A DNA stretch of 64,000 nt from Halioglobus japonicus (GCF_001983995.1 NZ_CP019450.1:2480001-2544000), one strand, 5' to 3'. Counted from the stretch's first letter, positions 11,003 to 20,421 are shown. The notes: generated by a model from the letters alone, not told the origin. Numbers and translations are program-made.

Positions 11003-12145
11003 GTGAAAAAGCAAATTGCAAGTGTCATTGCACTGGCCGCGGCCATCGGGGTTGTGTCAAATGTGCAAGCCCAAGGACGCGATACCGTCAGTATCGTCGG
11101 TTCATCCACGGTCTATCCGTTCGCCACCGTCGTCGCAGAGCGCTTTGGTCGTTCCACAGACTTCAAGACTCCCAAAATCGAGTCGACAGGTTCCGGTGGC
11201 GGACTGAAGCTTTTCTGTAAGGGCCTCGGTGCCGGTACCCCCGACATTACCAATGCATCGCGCCGCATCAAGAAGAGCGAGTTTGATGATTGCCAGCAGA
11301 ACGGCGTGACCGATATTCTGGAAGTTCTGGTAGGCTATGATGGCATTGCCATTGCCAACAGCCGCAAGGCCGATCAGATGGAACTTAGCCTGAAAGATAT
11401 CTACATGGCGCTGGCCAAGGATATTCCCGGCCCCGACGGCAAGCTGATGCCCAACCCATATACCACCTGGAAGGATGTGAACCCCGCGCTGCCGGCTATC
11501 AAGATTGAAGTGCTTGGTCCGCCCCCCACATCAGGTACCCGTGATGCGTTTGCTGAGCTTGCCCTGGGCGGCGGTGCTCAGGCAGTACCGGCTCTCAAGA
11601 CCCTGCGTGGCATGGGTGCTGACGATGCGGTAGCCCTCAAGGCAGCCATGGCATCGTTGGGCATTCCTGCCGGTGTTTACGATTCCTATCTTGAGAAGAA
11701 AGGCAAAGCACCCAAGGGCAAGGACATCTTCAAGACAGTGGCCTACGCGGTGCGTGAAGATGGTGCCTACATCGAAGCTGGAGAGAACGACAACCTGATC
11801 GTGCAGAAGCTGGAAGCCAATCCCAATGCCTTGGGCATCTTCGGCTTCAGTTTCCTGGATGAGAACGGAGACAAGGTTCAGGGCTCGCTGATTGATGGCG
11901 TAGCACCTTCCTTCGACACCATCGCGGATGGCGACTATCCGGTGTCTCGCCCCCTGTACTTCTATGTCAAAGCTGCCCACGTAGGTAAGATTCCAGGTAT
12001 TCAGGAGTACGCTGCTGAGTTCGCTTCCAACAAAGCGATGGGCGAAGACGGCTACCTTCCTGAGCGCGGCCTGATCCCCCTGGGTGATGAGGAATTGGCC
12101 CAGGCTCAAAAGGACGTTGCGAGTCTGAAATTGCTGAAGATGTAA
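11003..12145 (+). CDS. pstS: Periplasmic phosphate-binding protein PstS
   Basis: Substrate-binding protein of the high-affinity phosphate ABC transporter, 380 residues. A signal peptide (about 1-23, ending NVQA) is followed by the phosphate-binding start VSIVGSSTVYPF. STGSGGGLKLFCKG and GPPPTSGTRDAF supply further conserved loops. This is the long PstS type common in marine and pseudomonad-like bacteria. The GTG at 11003 is chosen because it begins directly with the signal peptide MKKQIASV and has AGGGAG upstream. It is controlled by the Pho box at 10908 and separated from pstC by a hairpin terminator. Confidence 0.93.
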   Translation: MKKQIASVIALAAAIGVVSNVQAQGRDTVSIVGSSTVYPFATVVAERFGRSTDFKTPKIESTGSGGGLKLFCKGLGAGTPDITNASRRIKKSEFDDCQQNGVTDILEVLVGYDGIAIANSRKADQMELSLKDIYMALAKDIPGPDGKLMPNPYTTWKDVNPALPAIKIEVLGPPPTSGTRDAFAELALGGGAQAVPALKTLRGMGADDAVALKAAMASLGIPAGVYDSYLEKKGKAPKGKDIFKTVAYAVREDGAYIEAGENDNLIVQKLEANPNALGIFGFSFLDENGDKVQGSLIDGVAPSFDTIADGDYPVSRPLYFYVKAAHVGKIPGIQEYAAEFASNKAMGEDGYLPERGLIPLGDEELAQAQKDVASLKLLKM

Positions 12146-12176
12146 CGAGGAAATCCGTTACACATGCTGTAAACTG

Positions 12177-12209
12177 GTGCGCCGCCCTTGAGCGGCGCAC
12201 GTTATTTTT
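12177..12209 (+). terminator. Intercistronic terminator/attenuator between pstS and pstC
   Basis: A perfect 9-bp stem GTGCGCCGC (12177-12185) / GCGGCGCAC (12192-12200) with a 6-nt loop is followed by GTTATTTTT. Partial termination here would make more binding protein than membrane components, a usual need in ABC importers. Confidence 0.75.
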
Positions 12210-12221
12210 GAAAGGCCCGTA

Positions 12222-13610
12222 ATGCCCACATCGACCGTTTTTATCACCCTGGTAGCGCTGTGCCTTGTCAGCTTTCTGGTAGGACGGCAGCGCTCCCGAA
12301 TCGTTGCTACCGCCGCGGGGGGTATGCAAAGTCTGCACTCGCTTCCCAAGCACTATGGATATATGACCGCATTGTGGGCTGGGCTGCCGGCCATGCTGGT
12401 GTTGATTTTCTGGGTGGCGCTGGAGGGCTCGGCTATTCGCGGCCTGATCGTTGCAGAGTTCCCTGCAGAAATTCGCGCGCTAAGCGAGAATGAAATCGGT
12501 CTTTATTACAACCAGATGGTCAGCTTTGCTGTCAGTGGTGGCGATGCAAGTATGCTTGAGCCGACACAAGTTGCCGCGGCAGACTTTTACAACGAGCTGC
12601 TGGTGAGCAGTGGCAAGCTGAAGTTGTTGCTAGTGGTGGTTGTTGCGGTGCTGGGTGGCGCGCTCACGGTGCTTCGGATCAGTCCGGTATTGCGCGCAAG
12701 AAACTCGGTAGAGTCAACGTTTACCTGGATTCTGTTTGGCTGTTCCTCGATCGCGGTTCTGACCACACTGGGCATCGTGTTGTCGGTATTGTTCGAAGCG
12801 CTGCGCTTTTTCCAGACGATTCCTGTTCAGGAATTTCTGTTTGGCTTGAAGTGGAGCCCGCAGATGGCTATTCGTCTAGATCAGGTCGGAGCGTCGGGAT
12901 CTTTCGGCTTCGTACCGCTGCTGGTGGGCACGTTGTTAATCTCTGCAGTGGCTATGCTGATCGCGGTGCCGGTAGGGCTTATGTCGGCCATTTACCTGTC
13001 TGAATACGCGACACGCCGCTTTCGCGCTGTGACCAAGCCAGTGCTGGAAATTCTCGCGGGTGTTCCCACGGTCGTTTACGGATTCTTTGCCGCCTTGACC
13101 GTGGCGCCGTTTATTCGCAATCTCGGTGAGAGTCTCGGCCTGACCGTAGCCTCGGAGAGTGCGCTCGCGGCTGGCCTGGTGATGGGCATTATGATTATCC
13201 CGTTCGTGATGTCGCTGTCTGACGATATTATCAACGCGGTGCCGGACAGTATGCGAGAGGCTTCGCTGGGTATGGGCGCCACGATGAGTGAAACCATCCG
13301 CAAGGTGCTTCTCCCTGCGGCCTTGCCCGGTATTGTGGGCGGTATTCTGCTTGCCGTATCGCGTGCCATTGGCGAGACCATGATTGTAGTAATGGCGGCG
13401 GGCTTGTCCGCAAAGCTGACGGCCAATCCACTGGAGGCCGTGACAACCATTACCGTACAGATCGTCACTCTGCTGGTCGGTGACCAGGAGTTCGACAGCC
13501 CGAAGACGCTGGCGGCATTTGCGCTGGGTCTGGTGCTGTTCTTCGTCACCCTGTTACTGAACATTATCGCGCTGTATGTCGTGCGCCGTTACCGAGAGCA
13601 ATATGAGTAA
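12222..13610 (+). CDS. pstC: Phosphate ABC transporter permease PstC
   Basis: Inner-membrane permease, 462 residues, longer than the roughly 320-residue E. coli protein. The extra N-terminal part (about 1-190) has hydrophobic segments near 1-22, 44-68 and 125-145 and a probable periplasmic stretch. The C-terminal permease domain contains the EILAGVPTVVYGFFA and REASLGMGATMSETI segments; the latter, EAA-like, contacts PstB. The stop overlaps the pstA start region by 8 nt. Extended PstC proteins are known in pseudomonads; the function of the extension is unclear. Confidence 0.92.
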   Translation: MPTSTVFITLVALCLVSFLVGRQRSRIVATAAGGMQSLHSLPKHYGYMTALWAGLPAMLVLIFWVALEGSAIRGLIVAEFPAEIRALSENEIGLYYNQMVSFAVSGGDASMLEPTQVAAADFYNELLVSSGKLKLLLVVVVAVLGGALTVLRISPVLRARNSVESTFTWILFGCSSIAVLTTLGIVLSVLFEALRFFQTIPVQEFLFGLKWSPQMAIRLDQVGASGSFGFVPLLVGTLLISAVAMLIAVPVGLMSAIYLSEYATRRFRAVTKPVLEILAGVPTVVYGFFAALTVAPFIRNLGESLGLTVASESALAAGLVMGIMIIPFVMSLSDDIINAVPDSMREASLGMGATMSETIRKVLLPAALPGIVGGILLAVSRAIGETMIVVMAAGLSAKLTANPLEAVTTITVQIVTLLVGDQEFDSPKTLAAFALGLVLFFVTLLLNIIALYVVRRYREQYE

Positions 13611-14889
13611 GCGAAGCTTCAAAAACACCGAGCTGATACAGGCGTCGCTGAAGAAACGCTACGCCCGCGAAAAGCGCTTTCAGTGGTACGGCCGCCTGGC
13701 GGTAATGCTTGGTTTCGTATTTCTGTTTATTTTGCTGTTCGATATCGTCAGCAAAGGCACGCCCGCATTCACCCAGAAATATCTGTTGGTGCCAATCCAT
13801 TTTGATGCCGACAGGATTGGGGTAACACCGGAGTCTGATGCCAAGCAGCTCAGGGCAGGGGACTATGCTGGTCTAGCGAAGGCCTCGATGCGCGATTTGT
13901 TTCCCGATGTCACCGGGCGCAAGGACAAACGCCAGCTCTATCGCTTGCTCAGCCTCGGCGCGGAGTATCAGTTGCAGGATATGGTGATGACCGATCCCAG
14001 CCTGCTGGGCCAGGCTAAGGATGTATGGCTGCTGGCACACTCGGAAGCGGCCAGTTATCTTAAAGGGCAGGTGACCCGGGATCAGCCCGAGGATGAGCGG
14101 CGTGTTAAGAACATGCAAATGGACTGGCTCGATCGGCTCGATAGCGAGGATCGGACGCAAACCCGCTTTAACGTGCTGTTCTTCACCGAAGGTGATTCGC
14201 GCGAGCCTGAACTCGCCGGTATTCGCGCCGCTCTGCACGGCTCTTTCTTTACCTTGATAGTGACCTTTTTGCTGGCGTTTCCAATTGGTGTATTTGCCGC
14301 GGTATACCTTGAGGAGTTCGCCCCCAAGAATCGTATTACCGACTTAATCGAGATTAATATCAATAATCTCGCCGCCGTGCCCTCGATTGTCTTTGGTCTG
14401 TTGGGCCTGGCGGTATTTATCAACTTTTTTGAGCTGCCGCGCTCGGCGCCGCTGGTAGGTGGTATCGTATTGTCGCTGATGACGCTGCCGACCATTATCA
14501 TTACCTCCAGGGCCGCTATTCAGGCCGTGTCGCCATCCATTCGTGAAGCCGCCATGGGTGTGGGTGCCTCAAAGCTGCAAACCGTGTTTCACCATGTCCT
14601 GCCCGTGGCTATGCCCGGCATTCTGACAGGTTCGATTATCGGTATGGCGCAGGCACTGGGCGAGTCAGCGCCCCTGCTGATGATTGGCATGGTGGCGTTT
14701 ATTATGGATGTGCCCGGTGGGGTCACCGATCCCGCAACGGTATTACCGGTGCAGATCTTCCTGTGGGCTGACAGCCCGGAGCGAGGTTTCACTGAAAAGA
14801 CATCAGCCGCCATTATGGTGCTGATGGGTTTCCTGATTATTATGAATGCGCTGGCTATCTACCTTCGCAAGCGCTTCGAACTGAAATAG
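13603..14889 (+). CDS. pstA: Phosphate ABC transporter permease PstA
   Basis: Partner permease of PstC, 428 residues. A first membrane helix (about 32-50) is followed by a long, probably periplasmic region (about 55-210). The permease core then has [14 protein letters not shown] and the EAA-like [15 protein letters not shown] motif. ATG at 13603 is chosen over 13576 because it overlaps the pstC stop in the usual coupled manner and gives [10 protein letters not shown]. pstB follows 14 nt after the stop. As with PstC, the N-terminal half is longer than in E. coli. Confidence 0.92.
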   Translation: MSKRSFKNTELIQASLKKRYAREKRFQWYGRLAVMLGFVFLFILLFDIVSKGTPAFTQKYLLVPIHFDADRIGVTPESDAKQLRAGDYAGLAKASMRDLFPDVTGRKDKRQLYRLLSLGAEYQLQDMVMTDPSLLGQAKDVWLLAHSEAASYLKGQVTRDQPEDERRVKNMQMDWLDRLDSEDRTQTRFNVLFFTEGDSREPELAGIRAALHGSFFTLIVTFLLAFPIGVFAAVYLEEFAPKNRITDLIEININNLAAVPSIVFGLLGLAVFINFFELPRSAPLVGGIVLSLMTLPTIIITSRAAIQAVSPSIREAAMGVGASKLQTVFHHVLPVAMPGILTGSIIGMAQALGESAPLLMIGMVAFIMDVPGGVTDPATVLPVQIFLWADSPERGFTEKTSAAIMVLMGFLIIMNALAIYLRKRFELK

Positions 14890-14903
14890 AAAGAGCATTA
14901 AAC

Positions 14904-15782
14904 ATGGAAGAGTCTGCGAAATTGACTGCAATTCCTGAAGCGGCCGGCAGCGACACGCCGGCGTTGGATATTCACCAGCACAGCGATGTCAGCGGCTACG
15001 AAACAGTCGGCGAGCCGTTTGTCGAGAACGCCAAAATGTCAGCGCGCAACGTCAATGTCTATTACGGCGACAAGCACGCGATTATGGATGTGTCGCTGGA
15101 TATTGCCGAGAACGAGGTAATCGCCATGATCGGCCCCTCCGGCTGTGGCAAGTCGACCTTTCTGCGCACGCTCAACCGGATGAATGACATCATTCCCATT
15201 TGTCGGGTGAAGGGGGATTTCTCTCTGGACGGGGAAGATATTTACGGTGCCAGCCAGGACACCGTTTTGCTGCGCGCCCGGGTCGGTATGGTGTTCCAGA
15301 AGCCTAACCCGTTCCCCAAATCGATCTATGAGAACGTCGCCTATGGGCCGCGTATCCACGGCCTGGCCCACAGCAAAGCTGAGCTTGATGAGATTGTCGA
15401 GAAGAGCCTAAAGCGTGCGAGCCTCTGGTCGGAAGTAAAAGACGTGTTGGACAAGCCGGGTACGGGTCTGTCGGGTGGTCAGCAGCAGCGTCTGTGTATT
15501 GCCAGGGCCATTGCCGTTAGCCCCGAGGTCATCCTCATGGACGAACCCTGTTCGGCACTGGATCCGATTGCCACCGCGCGCATTGAAGAGTTGATCGATG
15601 AGCTTAAGGCCCGCTACACCATTGCCATTGTGACCCACTCCATGCAGCAGGCTGCCCGGGTATCCGATCGCACGGCGTATTTCCATCTGGGCAAATTGAT
15701 CGAAGTAGGGGACACCAAAGAGGTGTTCACGATGCCGAAACACACCCTGACCGAGAACTATATTACCGGGCGCTTCGGTTAA
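14904..15782 (+). CDS. pstB: Phosphate ABC transporter ATP-binding protein PstB
   Basis: Cytoplasmic ATPase of the phosphate importer, 292 residues. Walker A is GPSGCGKST (77-85), the signature is LSGGQQQR, and Walker B is [31 protein letters not shown] and the C-terminal [15 protein letters not shown] are typical of PstB. The first about 45 residues are an acidic, low-complexity extension absent from E. coli PstB. It is the last gene of pstCAB; the next gene is convergent. Confidence 0.95.
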   Translation: MEESAKLTAIPEAAGSDTPALDIHQHSDVSGYETVGEPFVENAKMSARNVNVYYGDKHAIMDVSLDIAENEVIAMIGPSGCGKSTFLRTLNRMNDIIPICRVKGDFSLDGEDIYGASQDTVLLRARVGMVFQKPNPFPKSIYENVAYGPRIHGLAHSKAELDEIVEKSLKRASLWSEVKDVLDKPGTGLSGGQQQRLCIARAIAVSPEVILMDEPCSALDPIATARIEELIDELKARYTIAIVTHSMQQAARVSDRTAYFHLGKLIEVGDTKEVFTMPKHTLTENYITGRFG

Positions 15783-15869
15783 TCTGATAAGCGATGGCTG
15801 CCTGCTACGGCGGCCGTCGTTACTTGCAAGCGTAGGCAACCCTGTCAGGGGCGCCTTTTCACCGCTGGC

Positions 15870-16046
15870 TTAAGCCTCCTCATCCTTGGCGTCGAACTGC
15901 CCCTGCTTCTCAGCGGCTTTGACGGTGTCCTTAATCAGCTTTGTCACCCAGTTGGACAGTGAACGGCCGTCGGCTTCGGCGAGCTTTTTCGCCTTTTTCT
16001 TCAAATCGGGGTCGATACGGACGTTGAGAATCTTGGTTTTTGACAT
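15870..16046 (-). CDS. Small ribbon-helix-helix (CopG/Arc-like) protein
   Basis: 58-residue basic protein. The N-terminal strand KTKILNVRIDPDLKKKAKKLAE followed by GRSLSNWVTKLIKDTV matches the ribbon-helix-helix DNA-binding fold, also seen in solitary toxin-antitoxin-like regulators. The ATG at 16046 is preferred to a TTG eight codons upstream. No toxin-like partner gene lies beside it. It is convergent with pstB, 87 nt apart. Its target is unknown. Confidence 0.72.
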   Translation of the reverse strand: MSKTKILNVRIDPDLKKKAKKLAEADGRSLSNWVTKLIKDTVKAAEKQGQFDAKDEEA

Positions 16047-16168
16047 TCGAGAAACGCTTAAATGCGACAAAGAAGCGGTACTTTAGCACAGCCTTCCGGC
16101 TTGGCCACGGCTCATTTATTGTCTATTGTATGTATATACAAATGATATCGATTGAGTGGAGGGTGTGT

Positions 16169-16291
16169 GTGAACTTGCGTGCGGCGAAAAATGAACTGCG
16201 TAAACCGCCCAGGGTAGGGCTTCCGTTGCTGTTGGCAGAGGCCTGCGGCCTGTTGCTGGTCAGCTACCTTTGGGTGGGCTGGATCGCCTGA
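16169..16291 (+). CDS. Possible 40-residue single-pass membrane protein
   Basis: A short frame, GTG start, with a strong ribosome site GGAGGG (16158-16163) at good spacing. The product has a basic N-terminus (NLRAAKNELRKPPR) and one hydrophobic segment (GLPLLLAEACGLLLVSYLWV) at the C-terminus. No family recognised. Support comes from the ribosome site, positive-inside pattern and location between pst genes and a Pho-box porin. A GTG two codons earlier is also possible. Confidence 0.42.
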   Translation: MNLRAAKNELRKPPRVGLPLLLAEACGLLLVSYLWVGWIA

Positions 16292-16374
16292 ATCTACACC
16301 CCTGTCATAAAGCTGCCACAATCGCAGTTCGATTGTGGCAATAGTGCCTTTTTTCCCGCGTAATTCTCCGTCTC

Positions 16375-16403
16375 CTGTAACACTACTGTCACATTAACTT
16401 CGT
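16375..16403 (+). promoter_or_regulatory. Pho box upstream of the porin gene
   Basis: CTGTAAC (16375) and CTGTCAC (16386) are direct repeats exactly 11 bp apart with a 4-nt ACTA spacer; a weak third unit, ACTTCGT, begins at 16397. This is the same architecture as before phoB and pstS, and it stands about 60 nt before the porin start, placing the porin in the Pho regulon. Confidence 0.74.
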
Positions 16404-16462
16404 ATTCTGCGCCCGAACACGACAAAACGGCCATTTAGTGGCCAAATTCGAGGCTAGGAAAT

Positions 16463-17695
16463 ATGAACAAATTGTTAAGTGTTGCAGTGGCTGGTGTGCT
16501 CGCAAGTGGTGCAAGCATCAGTGCCCAGGCCGCTATTCCGGAGGCTGAGTGGGAGCAGTTCAAGGCCCAGTTTGCCGCGATGGCTGCCCGGGTAGAGGCG
16601 CTGGAAGCAGAGAACGCAGCGCTGAAATCCGGCGCGACCGTCCCCGAGGAAGATCTCTCAGTTCTGCAATCGGACATAGCCAGCCTCAAGGCGCAGAACG
16701 AGTCCAGCGCCTGGGCCGAGAAGCTCTTCTGGAAGGGCGATTTCCGCTACCGCTACGAAGACATTGACGATGGTGGCAACGACCGCCAGCGCAGCCGTAT
16801 TCGCGCGCGCGCCGAACTTGGCGCCAACGTGAGCGATGCCATTACCGTTGGCCTGGGTATTGCGACAGGTGGCGACGACCCTGTGTCCACTAACCAGACC
16901 CTGGGCGGCGGCGGTTCCACCAAGGACGTGCGCCTGGACAAAGCCTACTTCCGCTATCAGCCCAACGAATTCTGGCTGTCTGGCGGTAAGGTCAGCAACC
17001 CGTTCTACAACCCCGCCAAGAGTGGATTGATCTGGGATGGTGATTACCGTCCTGAAGGTCTGTTTGCCGGCTACGAGGGCAAGCACTTCTTTGCAAATGC
17101 ATCCTACTCTCACCTGGAGAGTGATACCCGCAACGGCCTGGACGAGTCGTTCTGGGGTGCCCAGATCGGCAGCGAGTTTGGCCCTGTGACAGTAGCCGCA
17201 GGTTATCTGGATTTCCCGATCAAGGGGCTCCCGGCGTTCTACGATGACGCGCTGTTCGGTAACTCCGCCGACGAGATGGGTAACTATCTCTACAACTACG
17301 AGTTGGTTTTCGTAGGTGCGGACGCCAGCTTTAACATCGGCGACATGCCACTGTCTGTGTACGGTGATGTCGTGCAGAACCGGGACGCAGATGATTTCGA
17401 TACGGGTTACATCGTCGGCGCCAAGCTTGGCAAGGCCAAGGCCCAGGGTACCTGGCAACTCCAGTACCAGTACCAGGACCTGGAAGCGGACGCGACTGTG
17501 GGTCTGTTGACCGACTCGGACTTCATGGGTGGCGGTACCGATGGCAAGGGTCATAAGTTTAGCGGCGCCTATACCATTGTCGACAAGTGGGTGCTGGGCT
17601 TCACTTACTTCGACGGTGAGAAGTGCACCGACAGCCTGAAGTGTGATGTGCGCGACTACGATCGCCTGATGATCGACGCCAAGTTCAAGTACTAG
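16463..17695 (+). CDS. Putative outer-membrane porin with coiled-coil N-terminus, probably Pho-regulated
   Basis: 410-residue outer-membrane protein. A signal peptide (1-23, ending AQA) is followed by a heptad-like segment (about 28-70, EAEWEQFKAQFAAMAARVEA and similar) and then a long series of amphipathic strands with alternating aromatic residues ending in a terminal aromatic (KFKY). The pattern resembles the Porin_5-like putative porin family. The Pho box upstream and the adjacent pst genes point to phosphate or phosphate-ester uptake, although its sequence is not obviously that of OprP/OprO. A strong terminator follows. Confidence 0.8.
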   Translation: MNKLLSVAVAGVLASGASISAQAAIPEAEWEQFKAQFAAMAARVEALEAENAALKSGATVPEEDLSVLQSDIASLKAQNESSAWAEKLFWKGDFRYRYEDIDDGGNDRQRSRIRARAELGANVSDAITVGLGIATGGDDPVSTNQTLGGGGSTKDVRLDKAYFRYQPNEFWLSGGKVSNPFYNPAKSGLIWDGDYRPEGLFAGYEGKHFFANASYSHLESDTRNGLDESFWGAQIGSEFGPVTVAAGYLDFPIKGLPAFYDDALFGNSADEMGNYLYNYELVFVGADASFNIGDMPLSVYGDVVQNRDADDFDTGYIVGAKLGKAKAQGTWQLQYQYQDLEADATVGLLTDSDFMGGGTDGKGHKFSGAYTIVDKWVLGFTYFDGEKCTDSLKCDVRDYDRLMIDAKFKY

Positions 17696-17712
17696 GCCTG
17701 GCGAGTAGGAGA

Positions 17713-17734
17713 GGGCGCTTCGGCGCCCTTTTTT
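17713..17734 (+). terminator. Terminator after the porin gene
   Basis: GGGCGC (17713-17718), loop TTCG, GCGCCC (17723-17728), then a six-T run. A UUCG tetraloop closing a GC-rich stem is a very stable intrinsic terminator. Confidence 0.9.
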
Positions 17735-17816
17735 ATGCCTGTATGACAGAGATGCAGCGAAACTGAACAAGGAATAATCAGTGTGAACTTTTTATGTCGA
17801 ATTCGCCCTCAGGGTG

Positions 17817-17844
17817 TTGCAATGCCCGGCCTGTTCCTTATAAT
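17817..17844 (+). promoter_or_regulatory. Sigma70 promoter of tRNA-Glu
   Basis: TTGCAA (17817-17822), 16-nt spacer, TATAAT (17839-17844), followed by GCGCGTC, a GC-rich discriminator typical of stable-RNA promoters. The tRNA begins 30 nt after the -10 element. Confidence 0.7.
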
Positions 17845-17873
17845 GCGCGTCGTCTGGTTGAGGCCAGTACAAC

Positions 17874-17949
17874 GTCCCGTTCGTCTAGTGGTCTAGGACA
17901 CCGCCCTTTCACGGCGGTAACAGGGGTTCGAACCCCCTACGGGATGCCA
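17874..17949 (+). tRNA. tRNA-Glu (anticodon TTC)
   Basis: 76-nt cloverleaf with encoded CCA. Acceptor arm GTCCCGT/ACGGGAT (terminal G-T wobble), anticodon stem CCGCC/GGCGG with loop CTTTCAC (TTC), T arm AGGGG/CCCCT around TTCGAAC. It has its own promoter and terminator, so it is a monocistronic tRNA unit. Confidence 0.97.
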
Positions 17950-17957
17950 ACACCAAA

Positions 17958-17986
17958 AGCCCGGCTCTTTGAGCCGGGCTTTTTTT
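17958..17986 (+). terminator. Terminator of the tRNA-Glu unit
   Basis: Ten-bp stem AGCCCGGCTC (17958-17967) / GAGCCGGGCT (17971-17980) with a TTT loop, followed by a T run to 17986. Confidence 0.92.
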
Positions 17987-18132
17987 ATGCTTGCGCCGTC
18001 TGTCCTGTTATTGACCCGAAGGGCACTGTCGCGATCGCGCCTGCGCTGCTCGATATCAGGCGGCGATATTGGCGACACCTCTGCGCAGCTCGGTTACACT
18101 GCCTGTGATTTGTTTGGAGAGTCAGATTTTAT

Positions 18133-19194
18133 ATGAGCCGTTTTTGGAGTGACCTCGCCAGCCAGTTGACCCCGTATGTGCCGGGGGAGCAGCCTAAAGC
18201 AGAGCGCCTGGTTAAACTGAATACCAATGAGAATCCCTATGGCCCGTCACCGGCGGTGCTGGAGGCGATTGCTGGCACCTCTGCGTCGGAATTGAAGCGC
18301 TACCCGGATCCCGATTCCAGCGCGCTCAAAGCGGCTTTCGCCGAGCGTGAGGGGCTTACCCCGGAACAGGTGTTCCTGGGTAACGGCTCAGATGAGGTGC
18401 TTGCTCACACGTTTCAGGCGCTGTTGAAGCACGACAAGCCGCTGTTATTTCCCGATATCAGTTACAGCTTCTACCCCGTGTGGAGTGAACTGTATCAGGT
18501 GAACTATCAGCCGGTGCCGCTGCGCGACGATTTCACTATCGACGTAGACGCCTATAGCGCGCCTAATAGCGGGATTCTCATACCTAATCCCAATGCTCCC
18601 ACCGGTGTACTGTTGCCGCGAGAGGACATTGTACGGCTGCTTGGCGCACACCCGGAGTCGGTTGTGGTCATTGATGAGGCCTATATCGACTTTGGCGGCG
18701 AATCTGCCACGGCACTGATTGCCGAGCATAACAACCTGCTGGTGATTCAGACGGTGTCAAAGTCGCGTTCCCTGGCGGGCATGCGGGTAGGCGCTGCGTT
18801 TGGACAGGCGCCGCTTATTGAGGGCTTGGTGCGGGTGAAGGACTCATTTAACTCCTACCCCATGGATGTAGTTGCCCAGCGCGCGACACTGGCGTCGCTG
18901 GCTGATGAGGCGTGGTTCAGGCAGTGTTGTGACAAGGTTGTGGCGACCAGGGAGCGCACCGATAAGGTGTTGCGCGATCTGGGATTTGCAGTACTGCCTT
19001 CGGCGGCCAATTTCATATTTGCCCGCCATCCGGGGCACGACGCGGCGCAGATTTTTGCCGCCTTACGCGAGCGGGGCATTGTCGTGCGCTACTTCAGTAA
19101 GCCGCGGATCGACCAGTTTCTGCGCATTAGCATTGGCACGGACGAGGAGATGGACGAGCTCTTTGCCGCACTGGCAGAGATACTGGCGATGTAG
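18133..19194 (+). CDS. hisC: Histidinol-phosphate aminotransferase HisC
   Basis: PLP-dependent aminotransferase, 353 residues, converting imidazole-acetol phosphate and glutamate to histidinol phosphate in histidine synthesis. N-terminal [14 protein letters not shown] is the HisC hallmark. [15 protein letters not shown] and the PLP-lysine motif [12 protein letters not shown] (K210) are intact, and the C-terminus has [14 protein letters not shown]. It is a single gene away from other his genes, bounded by the tRNA unit and a terminator. Its ATG starts 146 nt after that unit. Confidence 0.93.
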   Translation: MSRFWSDLASQLTPYVPGEQPKAERLVKLNTNENPYGPSPAVLEAIAGTSASELKRYPDPDSSALKAAFAEREGLTPEQVFLGNGSDEVLAHTFQALLKHDKPLLFPDISYSFYPVWSELYQVNYQPVPLRDDFTIDVDAYSAPNSGILIPNPNAPTGVLLPREDIVRLLGAHPESVVVIDEAYIDFGGESATALIAEHNNLLVIQTVSKSRSLAGMRVGAAFGQAPLIEGLVRVKDSFNSYPMDVVAQRATLASLADEAWFRQCCDKVVATRERTDKVLRDLGFAVLPSAANFIFARHPGHDAAQIFAALRERGIVVRYFSKPRIDQFLRISIGTDEEMDELFAALAEILAM

Positions 19195-19214
19195 CCACTG
19201 CCTTTTCACAACCC

Positions 19215-19248
19215 CAAAAAAAAGCCCCAGACATGGGGCTTTTTTTTT
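19215..19248. terminator. Bidirectional terminator between hisC and the FabH-like gene
   Basis: Stem AGCCCC (19223-19228) / GGGGCT (19235-19240) is flanked by an A run on the left and a T run on the right, so it can end transcripts of both convergent genes. Confidence 0.85.
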
Positions 19249-19259
19249 GGGCGAGGTAC

Positions 19260-20381
19260 TTACACCTTCTTCAACACCACGCTGCCGATCGAGTAGCCGG
19301 CACCAAAGGAGCACAGCACGCCGAGCTCACCTGCCGCAAAGTCGCTTCGATGCTTGTGGAAGGCGATAACGGATCCCGCTGAGCTGGTGTTGGCGTATTC
19401 GTCCAGGATCGTCGGCGCTTCCTCGGGGCTCGCCTCGCGGCCTAGTACGCGCTTGGAAATCAGCTGGTTCATGCTCAGGTTGGCCTGGTGTAGCCACATG
19501 CGCTTGAGCTGGTCAGCGGGGATGCCCAGAGCGTCGAGCTGGGTGCTGATCTGCTTGGCCACGGCCGGGCACACTTCCTTGAATACCTTGCGTCCCTCCT
19601 GCACGAACAGCTTGTCGGCCTGGCCGATGCCGGATTCGTCGCCGCGATTGAGGAAGCCAAAGTTGTTGCGGATATTGTTGGAGTAAATGGTTTGCAGGAC
19701 GCTATCGACGATCACGTACTGATGGGCGCTGCTGGCCTGCTCGGCCCGTTCAACAATCACTGCCGTGCACACATCACCGAAAATGAAATGGGAATCGCGA
19801 TCGCGGAAATTCAGGTGTCCACTGCAGATCTCCGGATTCAACATGAGCACGCAACCGGCGCTGCCCGCGGCGACCATATCCCGGGCCTGCTGGATGCCGA
19901 AGGTGGCTGAGGAGCAGGCTACGTTCATATCAAAGCCAAAACCGGTGATGCCCAGGGCGTCCTGGATTTCGACCGCCATGGCGGGGTAGGGGCGCTGCAT
20001 GTTGGATGCGGCGACGATGACGGCGTCGATATCAGCCGCGTTTTTGCCGGCCTGTTCCATGGCTTCACGAGCCGCTGCGATAGCCATTTCGCACTGGATG
20101 GACGGTGCGTCGTCCGGGCGCTCGGGCAGCGAAGGCACCATGCGTTCGGGGTCCAGGATGCCGGATTTGTTCATTACATAGCGCGACTTGATGCCGGACG
20201 CCTTGTGGATAAATTCTGCCGAGGAGGGCTGCAGAGGCGCCAGTTCACCGGCTTCAATGGCGGCGGCGTGGGCGGCGTTATAGGCCTCAACATAGGCATT
20301 AAAGGAAGCAACGAGTTCGTCATTGCTAATGGATTCTTGCGGGGTGTAGAGGCCGGTGCCGCTGATGACAATATCGGTCAT
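19260..20381 (-). CDS. Beta-ketoacyl-ACP synthase III-like enzyme (FabH family)
   Basis: Thiolase-fold condensing enzyme, 373 residues, longer than the roughly 320-residue housekeeping FabH. The catalytic triad is visible: C156 in NVACSSATF, H298 in LHQANLSMN and N331 in EYANTSSAGS. The extra residues lie mostly in the N-terminal third (about 30-60). The length and these motifs recall the pseudomonad FabH-type enzymes reported to condense medium-chain acyl-CoA into fatty acid synthesis (PA3286 type); that match is from memory. The role here, fatty acid initiation or acyl salvage, is inferred. Confidence 0.82.
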   Translation of the reverse strand: MTDIVISGTGLYTPQESISNDELVASFNAYVEAYNAAHAAAIEAGELAPLQPSSAEFIHKASGIKSRYVMNKSGILDPERMVPSLPERPDDAPSIQCEMAIAAAREAMEQAGKNAADIDAVIVAASNMQRPYPAMAVEIQDALGITGFGFDMNVACSSATFGIQQARDMVAAGSAGCVLMLNPEICSGHLNFRDRDSHFIFGDVCTAVIVERAEQASSAHQYVIVDSVLQTIYSNNIRNNFGFLNRGDESGIGQADKLFVQEGRKVFKEVCPAVAKQISTQLDALGIPADQLKRMWLHQANLSMNQLISKRVLGREASPEEAPTILDEYANTSSAGSVIAFHKHRSDFAAGELGVLCSFGAGYSIGSVVLKKV

Positions 20382-20421
20382 GCTTCAGGTCCAAAAATTA
20401 TTGATTGCGTATTCTACTCAC

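Noticed and set aside
15870-16046. The ribbon-helix-helix protein as an antitoxin of a toxin-antitoxin pair
   Set aside because: No adjacent small toxin-like gene on the same strand.
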